In this document: piece after piece, positions 1 to 7,819 of the stretch
Numbering within the stretch: position 1 is the stretch's first letter
Layout: each line of letters starts with the position of its first letter
Origin: Endomicrobium sp.
GTDB lineage: Bacteria; Elusimicrobiota; Endomicrobiia; Endomicrobiales; Endomicrobiaceae
NCBI GenBank assembly: GCA_031278115.1
Contig: JAITKZ010000053.1
Location: 1-18,301, forward strand
DNA length: 18,301 nucleotides
Direction of reading: 5' to 3'
The notes under the pieces: generated by a model
Told to the model about the DNA's origin: nothing
The model's input: the letters and a program-made list of their open reading frames with translations, nothing else
The model's database searches: none
Made by a program: the position numbers and the translations under genes

Positions 1-1020
1 ACCGTTTACAACTTCTTTTATGGGTCGTAATTTAAGTCTAGCCGTAACATCTCTCAAATTTTGAGAAGGTTTTATAAAAGACCTGCCTACATAATGATTT
101 CTTACAAAACCGTTTTCAAAAAGTATATTTGAAGCTCTTGCAAAACCTAAAGCTGCATAATAACCTGTATCTGGAACAGGCATAACAATATCCACTTTTA
201 TACCTTTCATCTGTTTGGCAAGAAACTCCCCCATTTTCACCCTGGATTCTTTTACAGTCTTGCCAAACATTATGCTATCAGGTCTTGAAAAATAAACTTG
301 TTCAAAAATACAAGTATGTTGTTGCTTAGGCTTTTTATAAAAAAATGATCTTTTTATTTGTCCATTTTCTATAACGACAATTTCTCCGGGCATTATGTCT
401 CTTATATACGTACCCCCTATAACTTCAATCGCAGATGTTTCCGAAGATATTATGTAAGAATCGTCTATCTTTCCCAAAACCAAAGGTCTAAAGCCGTTTT
501 CATCTCTTGCTCCTATAAGGGTTTTGTCTTTAAGAATAACGAGAGAAAACGCGCCTTCAAGTTTATGCAAAGATTTTGCCACAACATTGGCAAGATTTCC
601 CTTAGACATGGCTATAAGATGTAATAAAATTTCCGTATCTGAGGTATGGCTGAATATAGCTCCTTTTTTAAGAAGCATTTCTCTTATTTTAAGGAAATTT
701 GTTATGTTTCCGTTATGAGCCACAGCTACATTCCCGTGAATGCAGTTTATCTGAAAAGGCTGAGCATTTATTAAAGAACTTTTTGCAGAAGTGGTATAGC
801 GCACATGACCAATAGCTGCTGTTCCTGGAAGTTTGTTCAACAAAGTGTCTTCGTTAAACAAAGTTGAAACAAGCCCCATAGATTTAAAAGTCTTCATTTT
901 TTCTTTACCGCTGATAGTTATGCCTGCAGATTCTTCTCCTCTGTGTTGAAGAGTTATAAGACCGGCTGAAGCAAACACCGCTGCATTTTCATTATTTTCT
1001 ACGCCGATAATTCCACACAT
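1..1020 (-). CDS. purF: amidophosphoribosyltransferase, PurF (C-terminus outside window)
   Basis: This enzyme catalyses the first committed step of de novo purine synthesis, making phosphoribosylamine from PRPP and glutamine in the cytoplasm. The minus-strand frame is open from the ATG at 1018-1020 to the window edge (340 codons; I translated it by hand and found no stop), so roughly the last quarter is missing. An N-terminal class II glutaminase domain is clear: Cys2 directly after Met1 is the nucleophile with no propeptide, followed by HRGEES (26-31), GHVRY (71-75), AHNGNITN (101-108) and HTSDTE (125-130). The phosphoribosyltransferase part starts near residue 235, with PVPDTG at 281-286. 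Cys237 in CIFEQVYFSRPDS sits where Bacillus-type PurF carries its first 4Fe-4S ligand; the other ligands would lie beyond the window. AAGGA about eight bases before the ATG serves as ribosome-binding site. It lies downstream of carB on the same strand, but a 184-base gap makes a separate promoter likely. Confidence 0.96.
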   Translation of the reverse strand, partial: MCGIIGVENNENAAVFASAGLITLQHRGEESAGITISGKEKMKTFKSMGLVSTLFNEDTLLNKLPGTAAIGHVRYTTSAKSSLINAQPFQINCIHGNVAVAHNGNITNFLKIREMLLKKGAIFSHTSDTEILLHLIAMSKGNLANVVAKSLHKLEGAFSLVILKDKTLIGARDENGFRPLVLGKIDDSYIISSETSAIEVIGGTYIRDIMPGEIVVIENGQIKRSFFYKKPKQQHTCIFEQVYFSRPDSIMFGKTVKESRVKMGEFLAKQMKGIKVDIVMPVPDTGYYAALGFARASNILFENGFVRNHYVGRSFIKPSQNLRDVTARLKLRPIKEVVNG

Positions 1021-1093
1021 AAATAAAATCCTTTTTTTAACAAATAAAAAAATACCCAACTAACGCAACTACATTAAATTGGTTATTATGTTT

Positions 1094-1123
1094 TATAAAT
1101 TTGTATCTAGTTCACTTTATCAA
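1094..1123 (-). promoter_or_regulatory. candidate sigma70-type promoter for purF
   Basis: On the minus strand TTGATA (1118-1123) is followed after 18 bases by TTTATA (1094-1099). The position, about 75 bases before the purF ATG and inside the carB-purF gap, suits a purF promoter. In such AT-rich DNA a match of this quality can arise by chance, and no operator for a purine regulator was recognised. Confidence 0.33.
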
Positions 1124-1204
1124 CTTCAGATTAGTTCATTATAATAAAGTATATTTTATTATTTATATTACATTTAAAATAACGCTTATTCAAGTAGAAG
1201 AAAA

Positions 1205-4200
1205 TTATAAACTTATGCAGTGTTCTATACTTTGTAGCTCATCATAAGAATCATAGGCTCTTAAATAAGCCATTGTTTTCTCAAGATTTGTAAGCAACGA
1301 GCAGCCGCATTTAACTGCCATTTTTCTTATTTCCGAATTGTTATGCAATTCGTCAACGCTTAAATTTTTGTTTATGTTAATCACAAAATCAACTTTTCCT
1401 TCTATTACTATATCTACTGCTCTTGGATTGCGGTTCCAATGAACAAGCTCAACTTTATAACCTCTCTCCTCAAGAAATTTTGCAGTTCCCCTTGTAGCGT
1501 AAACAGGAACGCCGAGTTTGCAAAGATTATCAACTACTTCCATAAATTTAATTTTATCTTTTTCTCTTCCAGTGCTTATTAAAATGCCCTTCTTTGGCTT
1601 TCTTATTTGCGTAGCTTCCATTGATAAAAGCATTGCATGGTCAAACTTATCGCCCAAGCAACCAACTTCGCCTGTTGATGCCATTTCAACACCAATTACA
1701 GGATCTGCCCCATCAAGCCTTTGAAAGCTAAACATAGACGCTTTAACGCCAACATACGGTATCTCACTTTCATCAATCAAAATCTTTTTCACTCTCTCAT
1801 TATTCATAACTTTGCAGGAAAGTTCTGCTAAATTTATACCAGAAACTTCTGAAATAAAAGGGAACGACCTTGAAGCCCTTGCATTACATTCTATTACCTT
1901 TACGTCATTTTCTTTAGCTATAAACTGTATGTTGAAAGGCCCGTTCAAATTAAGACCTTTTACTATTTTTCTAACTATATCTTTAATAATATTCACCGTA
2001 CGAGTATATATTTTTTGTGAAGGGAAAACCATAGTAGCATCACCACTGTGGACGCCTGCATTTTCTATATGTTCCGTAACGAGCGACAATATAACTTCTC
2101 CATCTTTAGCTACTCCGTCACACTCTATTTCTTTTGCATCAAGTATGAATTTTGAAATAACTACCGGAAAATCAGCCGAAATATCCTTCGTTAATGACAG
2201 GTAATGTTTCAAACTTTCTTTGTCATTGGCAACGTTCATAAGTGTTCCAGACAATACAAAACTCGGACGTATAAGTACAGGAAACCCCACTTTTTCTATA
2301 AACTTTTCTATTTCGTCTCTGGAAACAGCTGAAATCCACTCAGGCTGGTCTATACCGAGCTTATCAAGCATTGCTGAAAACTTCTCTCTATCTTCTGCTC
2401 CATCAACACTCTTTTGGCTGTGACCCAAAATATTTACTTTCGCCTCACTTAAAGGTTGAATTAAATTATTAGGATTCTGCCCACCCATACACGCTACAAC
2501 ACCCTTAGGATTTTCAATATCTATAATATCCAAAACTCTTTCTGAAGACAATTCTTCAAAATAAAGTCTGTCAGAAGCACTGTAATCTGTAGAAACTGTT
2601 TCCGGATTGCAATTTATAATAACACTGTCGTTCTTTTTATTTTTAAAATAACTGCTTGTCATAACAGAACACCAGTCAAATTCCAAACTACTACCTATAC
2701 GATAACTTCCGCTGCCCAAAGTAATAACACTCTTTGCGTTTTTCTTAGGAGACACATCGCTATGGATACCATCGTATGTAAGATATAAATAATTAGATTT
2801 TGTTGGGTATTCGGAAGATGTTGTATCTATTTGTTTTACAACAGGAAGAATGCCTAATTTCTTTCTCAGCTTTCTTATACCAAAAGACAAAGTTCGTATT
2901 TGTTTTATGCTCAATTTTGTTTGACTAGACAAACATGTCAAAAGGAAAATTTTCGTAAGCTGAAAATCAGAAAATCCTTTGGACTTTAAGCAATGCAAAT
3001 GTTCTTTTGGAACTTTTTTATAAGAATTATATATGTCTTGAGCCGTAAAGAAATCTTTTTTTACAGCATGTTTTACAAAAAAGTTAAATAATTCAGATTC
3101 AACGTTTGCCAAATACAAAATATGAGATAAAAACCAATAATCTATCTTCGTCTTTTCATAAACATATTCAATAGATTTTCCTCTTTTAAAAGTTTCGTAA
3201 ATTGCAAAGACTCTTAAGTTTGTCGGCGACAAAAGCTCTTTATCAAGATCTTCATCGGATGCATCTTTAAAAATATTTACTGTTATGCCATTTTCATTCT
3301 CATTAACCATTCTAAGAGCTTTTTGCATAACTTCACAAAAATTTCTGCCTATTGCCATAACTTCGCCGACAGACTTCATTTGAGTATCTAAATTTTTAGA
3401 AACTCCTGCAAACTTGCTTAAATCCCAGCGAGGAACTTTTAAAGTAACATAATCAAGCGAAGGTTCGTAAAACGCCGATGTCGTACCCGTAACAGGATTT
3501 TTTAGTTCCAATAAGTCAAAGCCTATGACGATTTTTGCCGCTATATAAGCTATAGGATAACCCGTCGCTTTGCTTGCCAAAGCACTAGAGCGAGAAAGCC
3601 TTGCGTTGATTTCTATAACGTAAAAACCATAATCTTCAGGATTTAGGGCATACTGCACATTGCACTCGCCAACTATACCAGCATTTTGTACAATTTTAAT
3701 GGATGTGTCTCTAAGCATATTATTTTCTGTATTATTTATCGTCTGACACGGAGCTGTGACTATGGAATCTCCCGTATGTATTCCCATAGGGTCAAAGTTT
3801 TCCATATTGCATATTGTTATGGTGTTTCCTGTTTTATCTCTCATTACTTCATATTCTATTTCTTTCCAGCCGTGAAGAGATTTTTCAATTAAAACTTGAG
3901 GAGAAATCATTAACGCCGCCCGCGTAAGCCTTTTTAAATCTACAGAATTTTTTGCAAGTCCGCTGCCTAACCCCCCCAAAGCAAAAGCTGAACGCGTAAT
4001 AACAGGGTATCCTATTTGCTCAGCTGTTTTTAATGCTTCTTCTACTGTGGAAACTGCGTGGCTTTTAGCTATAGGAACATCTATAGACTTCATTTTTTCC
4101 GCGAAAAGCTCTCTGTCTTCCGACAATTCAAGCGCATTAACCTGCGTTCCCAAAACCTTTACGTTATATTTCTTCAAAACACCGCTTTTTTCAAGATCTA

Positions 4201-4519
4201 TAACACAGTTTAATGAGGTCTGACCGCCAAAACTTGAAATAATAGCTGCAGGTTTTTCAATTTTAATAATTTTTTCAACCCAAAAAGGAGTTATAGGATA
4301 CAAATAGACTTTCTTATTTGGGCCTCTATTAGTTTGAACCGAAGCAATGTTCGGGTTGATAATTATTACTTCTAATCCTTCTTCTTCCAATGCCTTTACA
4401 GCCTGAGATCCCGAATAATCAAATTCTCCTGCCTGTCCTATAGACAACGCCCCTGAACCAAGAAGAATAACCTTTTGTCTTTTTCCGTTTTTGGGCAATA
4501 AAAAATCTAAAATCGGCAT
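1205..4519 (-). CDS. carB: carbamoyl-phosphate synthase large subunit, CarB
   Basis: Makes carbamoyl phosphate from bicarbonate, ammonia (passed on by CarA) and two ATP, for pyrimidine and arginine synthesis. At 1104 residues it is full length (about 1070 is usual). The two homologous halves are both present. The first ATP-grasp half begins with LGSGALSIGQAGEFDYSGSQ near residue 20 and includes FGGQTSLNC and MGIHTGDSI. A central oligomerisation region follows, then the second ATP-grasp half with PSFVLSGTLMNVAND, GVHSGDATMVFPSQKI and ECNARASRSFPFISEVSG. A C-terminal MGS-like allosteric domain starts near residue 980 (ILISTGREKDK, VYATRGTAKFLEERGY). AGAGGT five to six bases before the ATG is a good ribosome-binding site. 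The wording of the first half (SIGQAGEFDYSGSQAVKAL, INPNIASVQT, VPRWDLSKF) reads more like the CAD/Bacteroidetes type than the E. coli type. Probably co-transcribed with carA, although a permease remnant lies between them. Confidence 0.97.
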   Translation of the reverse strand: MPILDFLLPKNGKRQKVILLGSGALSIGQAGEFDYSGSQAVKALEEEGLEVIIINPNIASVQTNRGPNKKVYLYPITPFWVEKIIKIEKPAAIISSFGGQTSLNCVIDLEKSGVLKKYNVKVLGTQVNALELSEDRELFAEKMKSIDVPIAKSHAVSTVEEALKTAEQIGYPVITRSAFALGGLGSGLAKNSVDLKRLTRAALMISPQVLIEKSLHGWKEIEYEVMRDKTGNTITICNMENFDPMGIHTGDSIVTAPCQTINNTENNMLRDTSIKIVQNAGIVGECNVQYALNPEDYGFYVIEINARLSRSSALASKATGYPIAYIAAKIVIGFDLLELKNPVTGTTSAFYEPSLDYVTLKVPRWDLSKFAGVSKNLDTQMKSVGEVMAIGRNFCEVMQKALRMVNENENGITVNIFKDASDEDLDKELLSPTNLRVFAIYETFKRGKSIEYVYEKTKIDYWFLSHILYLANVESELFNFFVKHAVKKDFFTAQDIYNSYKKVPKEHLHCLKSKGFSDFQLTKIFLLTCLSSQTKLSIKQIRTLSFGIRKLRKKLGILPVVKQIDTTSSEYPTKSNYLYLTYDGIHSDVSPKKNAKSVITLGSGSYRIGSSLEFDWCSVMTSSYFKNKKNDSVIINCNPETVSTDYSASDRLYFEELSSERVLDIIDIENPKGVVACMGGQNPNNLIQPLSEAKVNILGHSQKSVDGAEDREKFSAMLDKLGIDQPEWISAVSRDEIEKFIEKVGFPVLIRPSFVLSGTLMNVANDKESLKHYLSLTKDISADFPVVISKFILDAKEIECDGVAKDGEVILSLVTEHIENAGVHSGDATMVFPSQKIYTRTVNIIKDIVRKIVKGLNLNGPFNIQFIAKENDVKVIECNARASRSFPFISEVSGINLAELSCKVMNNERVKKILIDESEIPYVGVKASMFSFQRLDGADPVIGVEMASTGEVGCLGDKFDHAMLLSMEATQIRKPKKGILISTGREKDKIKFMEVVDNLCKLGVPVYATRGTAKFLEERGYKVELVHWNRNPRAVDIVIEGKVDFVININKNLSVDELHNNSEIRKMAVKCGCSLLTNLEKTMAYLRAYDSYDELQSIEHCISL

Positions 4520-4567
4520 ATTTTACCTCTTTATATCTCTTTCATATTATTTTCTTTAACAAACAAT

Positions 4568-4736
4568 TTATAAATCGCATATAACAAAACAGCATGCCAT
4601 AAAGAGCGTTTTAAGCATAAAATAATTTAAGAAAACCCCCGTCAACGACATAAAAATGTACCTGACATAGCTATTAGCATTGCCCGAAGCAAGAAACAAT
4701 CCAATACCTACTGAGCCGCCTATAGCAATTAATCTA
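4568..4736 (-). pseudogene. remnant of an amino-acid permease (APC superfamily) between carA and carB
   Basis: Immediately after the carA stop, in another frame, the minus strand encodes RLIAIGGSVGIGLFLASG. This is the hallmark first membrane segment of LysP/AroP-type amino-acid permeases, usually written as LIALGGsIGTGLFLgSG. A short stretch follows with IFMSLTGVFLNYFMLKTL, which resembles the end of the second or start of the third helix, and then a stop at 4568-4570. The intact family has about 450-500 residues and twelve helices; here about 55 codons remain. There is no N-terminal cytosolic arm and no own start or ribosome-binding site, and the glycine-rich loop after the first helix seems deleted. 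A relic is the simplest reading. The family call rests on the first-helix motif only. Confidence 0.6.
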
Positions 4737-5876
4737 CTATGACAATCCCACAAGTTTATCCATAATCCAAGACGTATCATTTGGACCACTTGAAGCTTCC
4801 GGGTGGAATTGCACCGACATGAATGGTTTTATTTTGTGTTTCAAACCTTCAACAGAATCATCATTTGCATTTTCAAACCATAATTCCCAACCAGCTTGTA
4901 TTGAATTTTTCTCCACAGCATATCTGTGGTTTTGGCTAGACATATAAGCCTTTTTATCTGGAAGAGAAAAAACAGGCTGATTATGGCTTCTATGTCCATG
5001 GCTTAATCTTTTGGTTTTAGCACCAGAAGCCAACGCTAAAAGTTGATGCCCCAAACATATTCCTAAAATAGGTTTATTTGAAGTTAGCACGTCTTTTTTT
5101 ATTCTCTCAACTAAATCTGCGGTATTTTTAGGATCTCCGGGACCATTGCTTATAACCCAACTGTCGCATTTAACTGTTGAAAAATCTGTATCCCAAGGCA
5201 ATACTTCCACCTCACAACCTCTTTCTATAAGCATTCTCATAATGTTCCATTTAGCGCCGCAGTCAATAACCGCAACTTTCTTTGAACCTCTACCCATTAT
5301 TTGTCTTTCTTTGGTTGATACCGATGGCATTAAATTAAATTTTGATGGATCAATGTATTCTCCATTTTCAAAATGCTTTAAAAATTCAAATTTGTTTTTA
5401 TTTTGAGGTTTTGCACCCTCGGAAACAATTCTTCCCCAAAGATTTCCACTTTCCCTTATTATCTGCACTAAATACCTTGTATCTATTCCTGCAATACCCG
5501 GCACGCCTTGTTTTTCCATCCAATCTTCAAGAGATATTCCTCCGTCGTGGTGGTGACATCCGCTGTAAATATCCGAAACTATTATACCTTGCGTTTTTAT
5601 TGAAGAACTTTCATGTCCTTGAGACGAAAAAAAATCCCCATTTTCTGGGAAAGGTATTCCATAATTTCCAATTAAACAAAAACTAAACACCAAAATCTGT
5701 CCTAAGTACGAAGGGTCTGTCATTGCCTCGCTGTATCCGAGCATACCTGTATTAAATACCATTTCGCCGCTTACTGAAACATCTGCGCCAATAGCCTTAC
5801 CTTCAAGTTTTATCCCATTTGAAAGCTCAAGATAAGCTTTCTTGTATCGCTTGTCAAAAAAACTCTCATTTTTCAT
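4737..5876 (-). CDS. carA: carbamoyl-phosphate synthase small subunit, CarA (glutaminase)
   Basis: Glutamine-hydrolysing subunit that supplies ammonia to CarB. It has the usual length (379 residues). The N-terminal CPSase small-chain domain covers roughly 10-150, with TGMLGYSEAMTDPSYLGQ at 43-60 and VPGIAGIDTRYL at 125-136. The class I glutamine amidotransferase domain covers about 200-379: NGPGDPKN (244-251), the nucleophile Cys274 in LGICLGHQLLALASG, and the His358/Glu360 pair in VQFHPEASSGPND. SSQNHRYAV (313-321) is the conserved family strand. AGAGGT seven bases upstream of the ATG fixes the start. It precedes carB on the same strand, separated by about 220 bases holding a permease remnant, and is probably transcribed from the promoter at 6277-6305. 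Confidence 0.97.
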   Translation of the reverse strand: MKNESFFDKRYKKAYLELSNGIKLEGKAIGADVSVSGEMVFNTGMLGYSEAMTDPSYLGQILVFSFCLIGNYGIPFPENGDFFSSQGHESSSIKTQGIIVSDIYSGCHHHDGGISLEDWMEKQGVPGIAGIDTRYLVQIIRESGNLWGRIVSEGAKPQNKNKFEFLKHFENGEYIDPSKFNLMPSVSTKERQIMGRGSKKVAVIDCGAKWNIMRMLIERGCEVEVLPWDTDFSTVKCDSWVISNGPGDPKNTADLVERIKKDVLTSNKPILGICLGHQLLALASGAKTKRLSHGHRSHNQPVFSLPDKKAYMSSQNHRYAVEKNSIQAGWELWFENANDDSVEGLKHKIKPFMSVQFHPEASSGPNDTSWIMDKLVGLS

Positions 5877-5902
5877 CTTTTAAACCTCTGTATATATTTA
5901 AA

Positions 5903-6151
5903 CTAATTAGCACAATACATGTTAGCATACGGATTTTTGTTAACAGCTGAATACTTTGAAAAAGATTCTACCTTTAAAAGCGCCAAGTCTTTTTTGAAAA
6001 ATTTTGAATACAAATCAATATGCTTTTTTAGAAAAACAATATCTTCTTCATCTAAAGAAACTTTTTCTATTTCTTTTCCAAATTTATATTTATCAACTTT
6101 GCCGCTTATCGCACATCCAGAAGGAATTCGTAATTCCCCTTCTTTTAACAT
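5903..6151 (-). pseudogene. chimeric remnant of split glutamate synthase genes (GATase start joined to GXGXG-domain end)
   Basis: An 81-84 codon open frame with GGAGGT three bases before its ATG (6149-6151). The first 17 residues, with RIPSGCAISG, match the processed N-terminus of the stand-alone class II glutamine amidotransferase subunit of archaeal/clostridial-type split glutamate synthase; the Cys after SG is that family's nucleophile. The rest (GKEIEKVSLDEEDIVFLKKH ... NKNPYANMY) reads like the extreme C-terminus of the GXGXG-domain subunit, which typically ends LDEED...L...YCxYF...PYGNLYxY. In such operons the amidotransferase gene comes first and the GXGXG gene last, so one in-frame deletion of the whole middle would produce this chimera. 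It keeps a start, an SD and an open frame, and may still be translated as a stub, but has no catalytic domain. Both assignments are from memory of the families. Confidence 0.55.
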
Positions 6152-6181
6152 TAGACCTCCAGAAAAACAACACCCGAGCAT

Positions 6182-6237
6182 ACGCGTATTTTACACGTAA
6201 AAACGCCCTAAAAATACCCTTACAGGAAATTTTTAGG
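6182..6237 (-). promoter_or_regulatory. car-unit leader: imperfect hairpin plus 17-base palindrome
   Basis: Downstream of the candidate promoter the minus-strand transcript contains CCUAAAAAUUUCCU-GUA-AGGGUAUUUUUAGG (6207-6237). Its arms pair at 12 of 14 positions, nine of them consecutive at the base, and the sequence GCGUUUUU follows. It could be an attenuator or terminator, or a protein-binding hairpin. A second element just 3' of it, reading ACGCGTATTTTACACGT on the plus strand (6182-6198), is palindromic in 6 of 7 arm positions and could be an operator. I do not see the PyrR-binding consensus. The structure is seen directly; its role is inferred. Confidence 0.4.
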
Positions 6238-6276
6238 ACACGCAGACAACTTTCATAACCCATTTTATCTGATTAA

Positions 6277-6305
6277 AGTGTACTTAAAATACAACTGAAA
6301 GTCAA
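6277..6305 (-). promoter_or_regulatory. candidate sigma70 promoter of the car unit
   Basis: TTGACT (6300-6305) and TACACT (6277-6282) on the minus strand are separated by exactly 17 bases, predicting a start near 6270. That places the leader hairpin at about +33 to +63 and the first ATG about 120 bases downstream. Nothing else on the minus strand in 6182-6486 looks coding, so this is the most likely start of the carA-carB transcript. Confidence 0.5.
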
Positions 6306-6486
6306 ACTATTGTAAAATTTCACAATGAGTTATATGTTCAAGTTAAAATCTTTATTTCCTATTCGTAGTGTTCACTAACAATTTTTGAATTTCAATATTT
6401 TTAGCTAATATGAATATTTTGTATAGTAAAAATGAGACGGCAAAAATATGCATTGAGGTTATTAGACAAACCCAATTACTACTAGA
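6306..6486. other. non-coding stretch, no recognisable feature
   Basis: Together with the promoter and leader this makes about 330 bases between the 31-codon ORF and the glutamate synthase relic. Three-frame reading of the minus strand gives only short frames, the longest about 45 codons starting with SSSNWVCLI, without an SD and without a family I recognise. It may be fully eroded gene sequence; I see no tRNA, repeat or clear terminator. Confidence 0.4.
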
Positions 6487-6582
6487 CTAAGAACTTAAGT
6501 TGTGGTTCTGCTTTTTGGCAATCAAACTGTTTCTAAAATACAAACAAAAATCCATTAAAATCAAAACTTCAAAAATACTCAT
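6487..6582 (-). CDS. 31-residue small ORF, probably an internally deleted small membrane protein
   Basis: ATG at 6580-6582 begins one base after the flavoprotein stop, with AGGAG six bases upstream inside the last flavoprotein codons, so translational coupling is likely. The product is MSIFEVLILMDFC followed by LYFRNSLIAKKQNHNLSS. The first residues resemble the start of a family of about 80-residue, two- to three-helix proteins that begin MSxFExxML, and LMDFCLYFRN resembles the end of the same family (LMVxxDxxLYxRN). This would be a start joined to an end with the middle missing. The evidence for a real or formerly real gene is the SD and the coupling; the family suggestion is weak. Confidence 0.4.
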   Translation of the reverse strand: MSIFEVLILMDFCLYFRNSLIAKKQNHNLSS

Positions 6583-6583
6583 T

Positions 6584-7819
6584 TTAATCTCCTATTGAAC
6601 ATCCAGCTAAATAGCCAGTTGAAAACGCCGCCTGTAAATTAAACCCGCCTGTAGGCGCATCTATATCTATAATTTCACCGCAAAAATACAAATTCTTAAC
6701 CAATTTTGATTCCATTGTCTTTTGCTTTATTTCGTCAATAATAACACCGCCTCTTGTAACTATTGCTTCTTTAAAATCTTTAGTTTTTATTATATTAAAC
6801 CTGAAATCAAAAAATCTGTTTAGCATTTTCTCTCTATCAATTTTACTAATCTGAGAACATTTCTTAGTTGCGTTAATCCCACAACAGCTTATAAACGGCT
6901 TTATCATTTTAGCAGGAATCAGCTCTTTAAGCATAATATTTACATGGTACTGTCCGAATTTATCTATTTCCCTCAATAATCTTTGATTTAACTGCTCCTT
7001 TGAAAGAGCAGGCTTTAAATTCACTGATAAAATCAAATTTTTACCAGAAATCTCTTCCGCTATAAATCTGCTCAGGGTTAAAATTATCGGTCCGCCTGCT
7101 CCAAAACTCGTAAACTCCATCTCGCCGAATTCTTTGGAAAGAATCTTGTTATTAGAAATAACGGAAGCTTCAACATTTTTTAATTTTAAACCCTGAAGTT
7201 CTTTTAAATATTCTTTATCTAGCACTATAGAGACAAGGGCTGGAATAGGATATTTTATAGTATGCCCTAAAGATTTTGCAATAGCATACCCTGAACCGTC
7301 CGAACCGGTTGAAGGATACGAAGATCCACCGCAAGCTAATATCAGATTTTTTGATTTTATTGAATTTTTTACAGAAGAAATTATAAACGTAAAATCATTG
7401 TTTATCTTTACACTTTTTACGTCAAAAGAAGTAAGTATTTTGGATTTCTTTTTAACTTCTTTTACAAGAGCGTCAACCCCATCCTGAGCTTTGCCGCTTG
7501 CAATAAAATATCTTCCACCTCTTTCAAGTTTGCACGGAACTCCTAAGTTTTCAAAAAAAGAAATTGCGTCAAGGTTTGAAAAAGCATTGAAACTGCTGTA
7601 TAAAAATTTACCGTTATGAAAACAATCTGTAAACTCTTTTATTGAAGCGCTGTCTGTAAGATTCCCTCTGCCTTTTCCGGTAATTGAAAGCTTTATGCCA
7701 GGACGCGATTTTTTCTCCAAAACTATAGTTTTTAAACCACGCTCTCCGGCTCTTATGGCTGCCATCATTCCAGAAGCACCACAGCCTATAACTACAACGT
7801 CAAAAATTTCTTCTTTCAT
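6584..7819 (-). CDS. BaiN/HI0933-family FAD-dependent oxidoreductase
   Basis: A 411-residue flavoprotein of the YhiN/HI0933/BaiN family, the usual length. The N-terminal Rossmann motif VVVIGCGASGMMAA (residues 8-21, GCGASG at 12-17) binds FAD, and Glu35 at the end of the second strand suits the ribose contact. The family signature KLSITGKGRGNLTD lies at 43-56; most members have Cys where this one has Gly52. Near the C-terminus YFCGEIIDIDAPTGGFNLQAA closes the FAD site. Some relatives reduce bile-acid intermediates, but most have no known substrate and none can be inferred here. Its start overlaps the end of the kinase-like gene by 20 bases, so the two are translationally coupled; no strong SD is seen, which suits coupling. 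The 31-codon ORF follows one base after its stop. Confidence 0.93.
   Translation of the reverse strand: MKEEIFDVVVIGCGASGMMAAIRAGERGLKTIVLEKKSRPGIKLSITGKGRGNLTDSASIKEFTDCFHNGKFLYSSFNAFSNLDAISFFENLGVPCKLERGGRYFIASGKAQDGVDALVKEVKKKSKILTSFDVKSVKINNDFTFIISSVKNSIKSKNLILACGGSSYPSTGSDGSGYAIAKSLGHTIKYPIPALVSIVLDKEYLKELQGLKLKNVEASVISNNKILSKEFGEMEFTSFGAGGPIILTLSRFIAEEISGKNLILSVNLKPALSKEQLNQRLLREIDKFGQYHVNIMLKELIPAKMIKPFISCCGINATKKCSQISKIDREKMLNRFFDFRFNIIKTKDFKEAIVTRGGVIIDEIKQKTMESKLVKNLYFCGEIIDIDAPTGGFNLQAAFSTGYLAGCSIGD

Noticed and set aside
1141..1162. Eight-base perfect inverted repeat (ATAATAAA / TTTATTAT) after carB, possible terminator
   Set aside because: The stem contains only A-T pairs and the surroundings are equally AT-rich; it would be too weak for a convincing intrinsic terminator.
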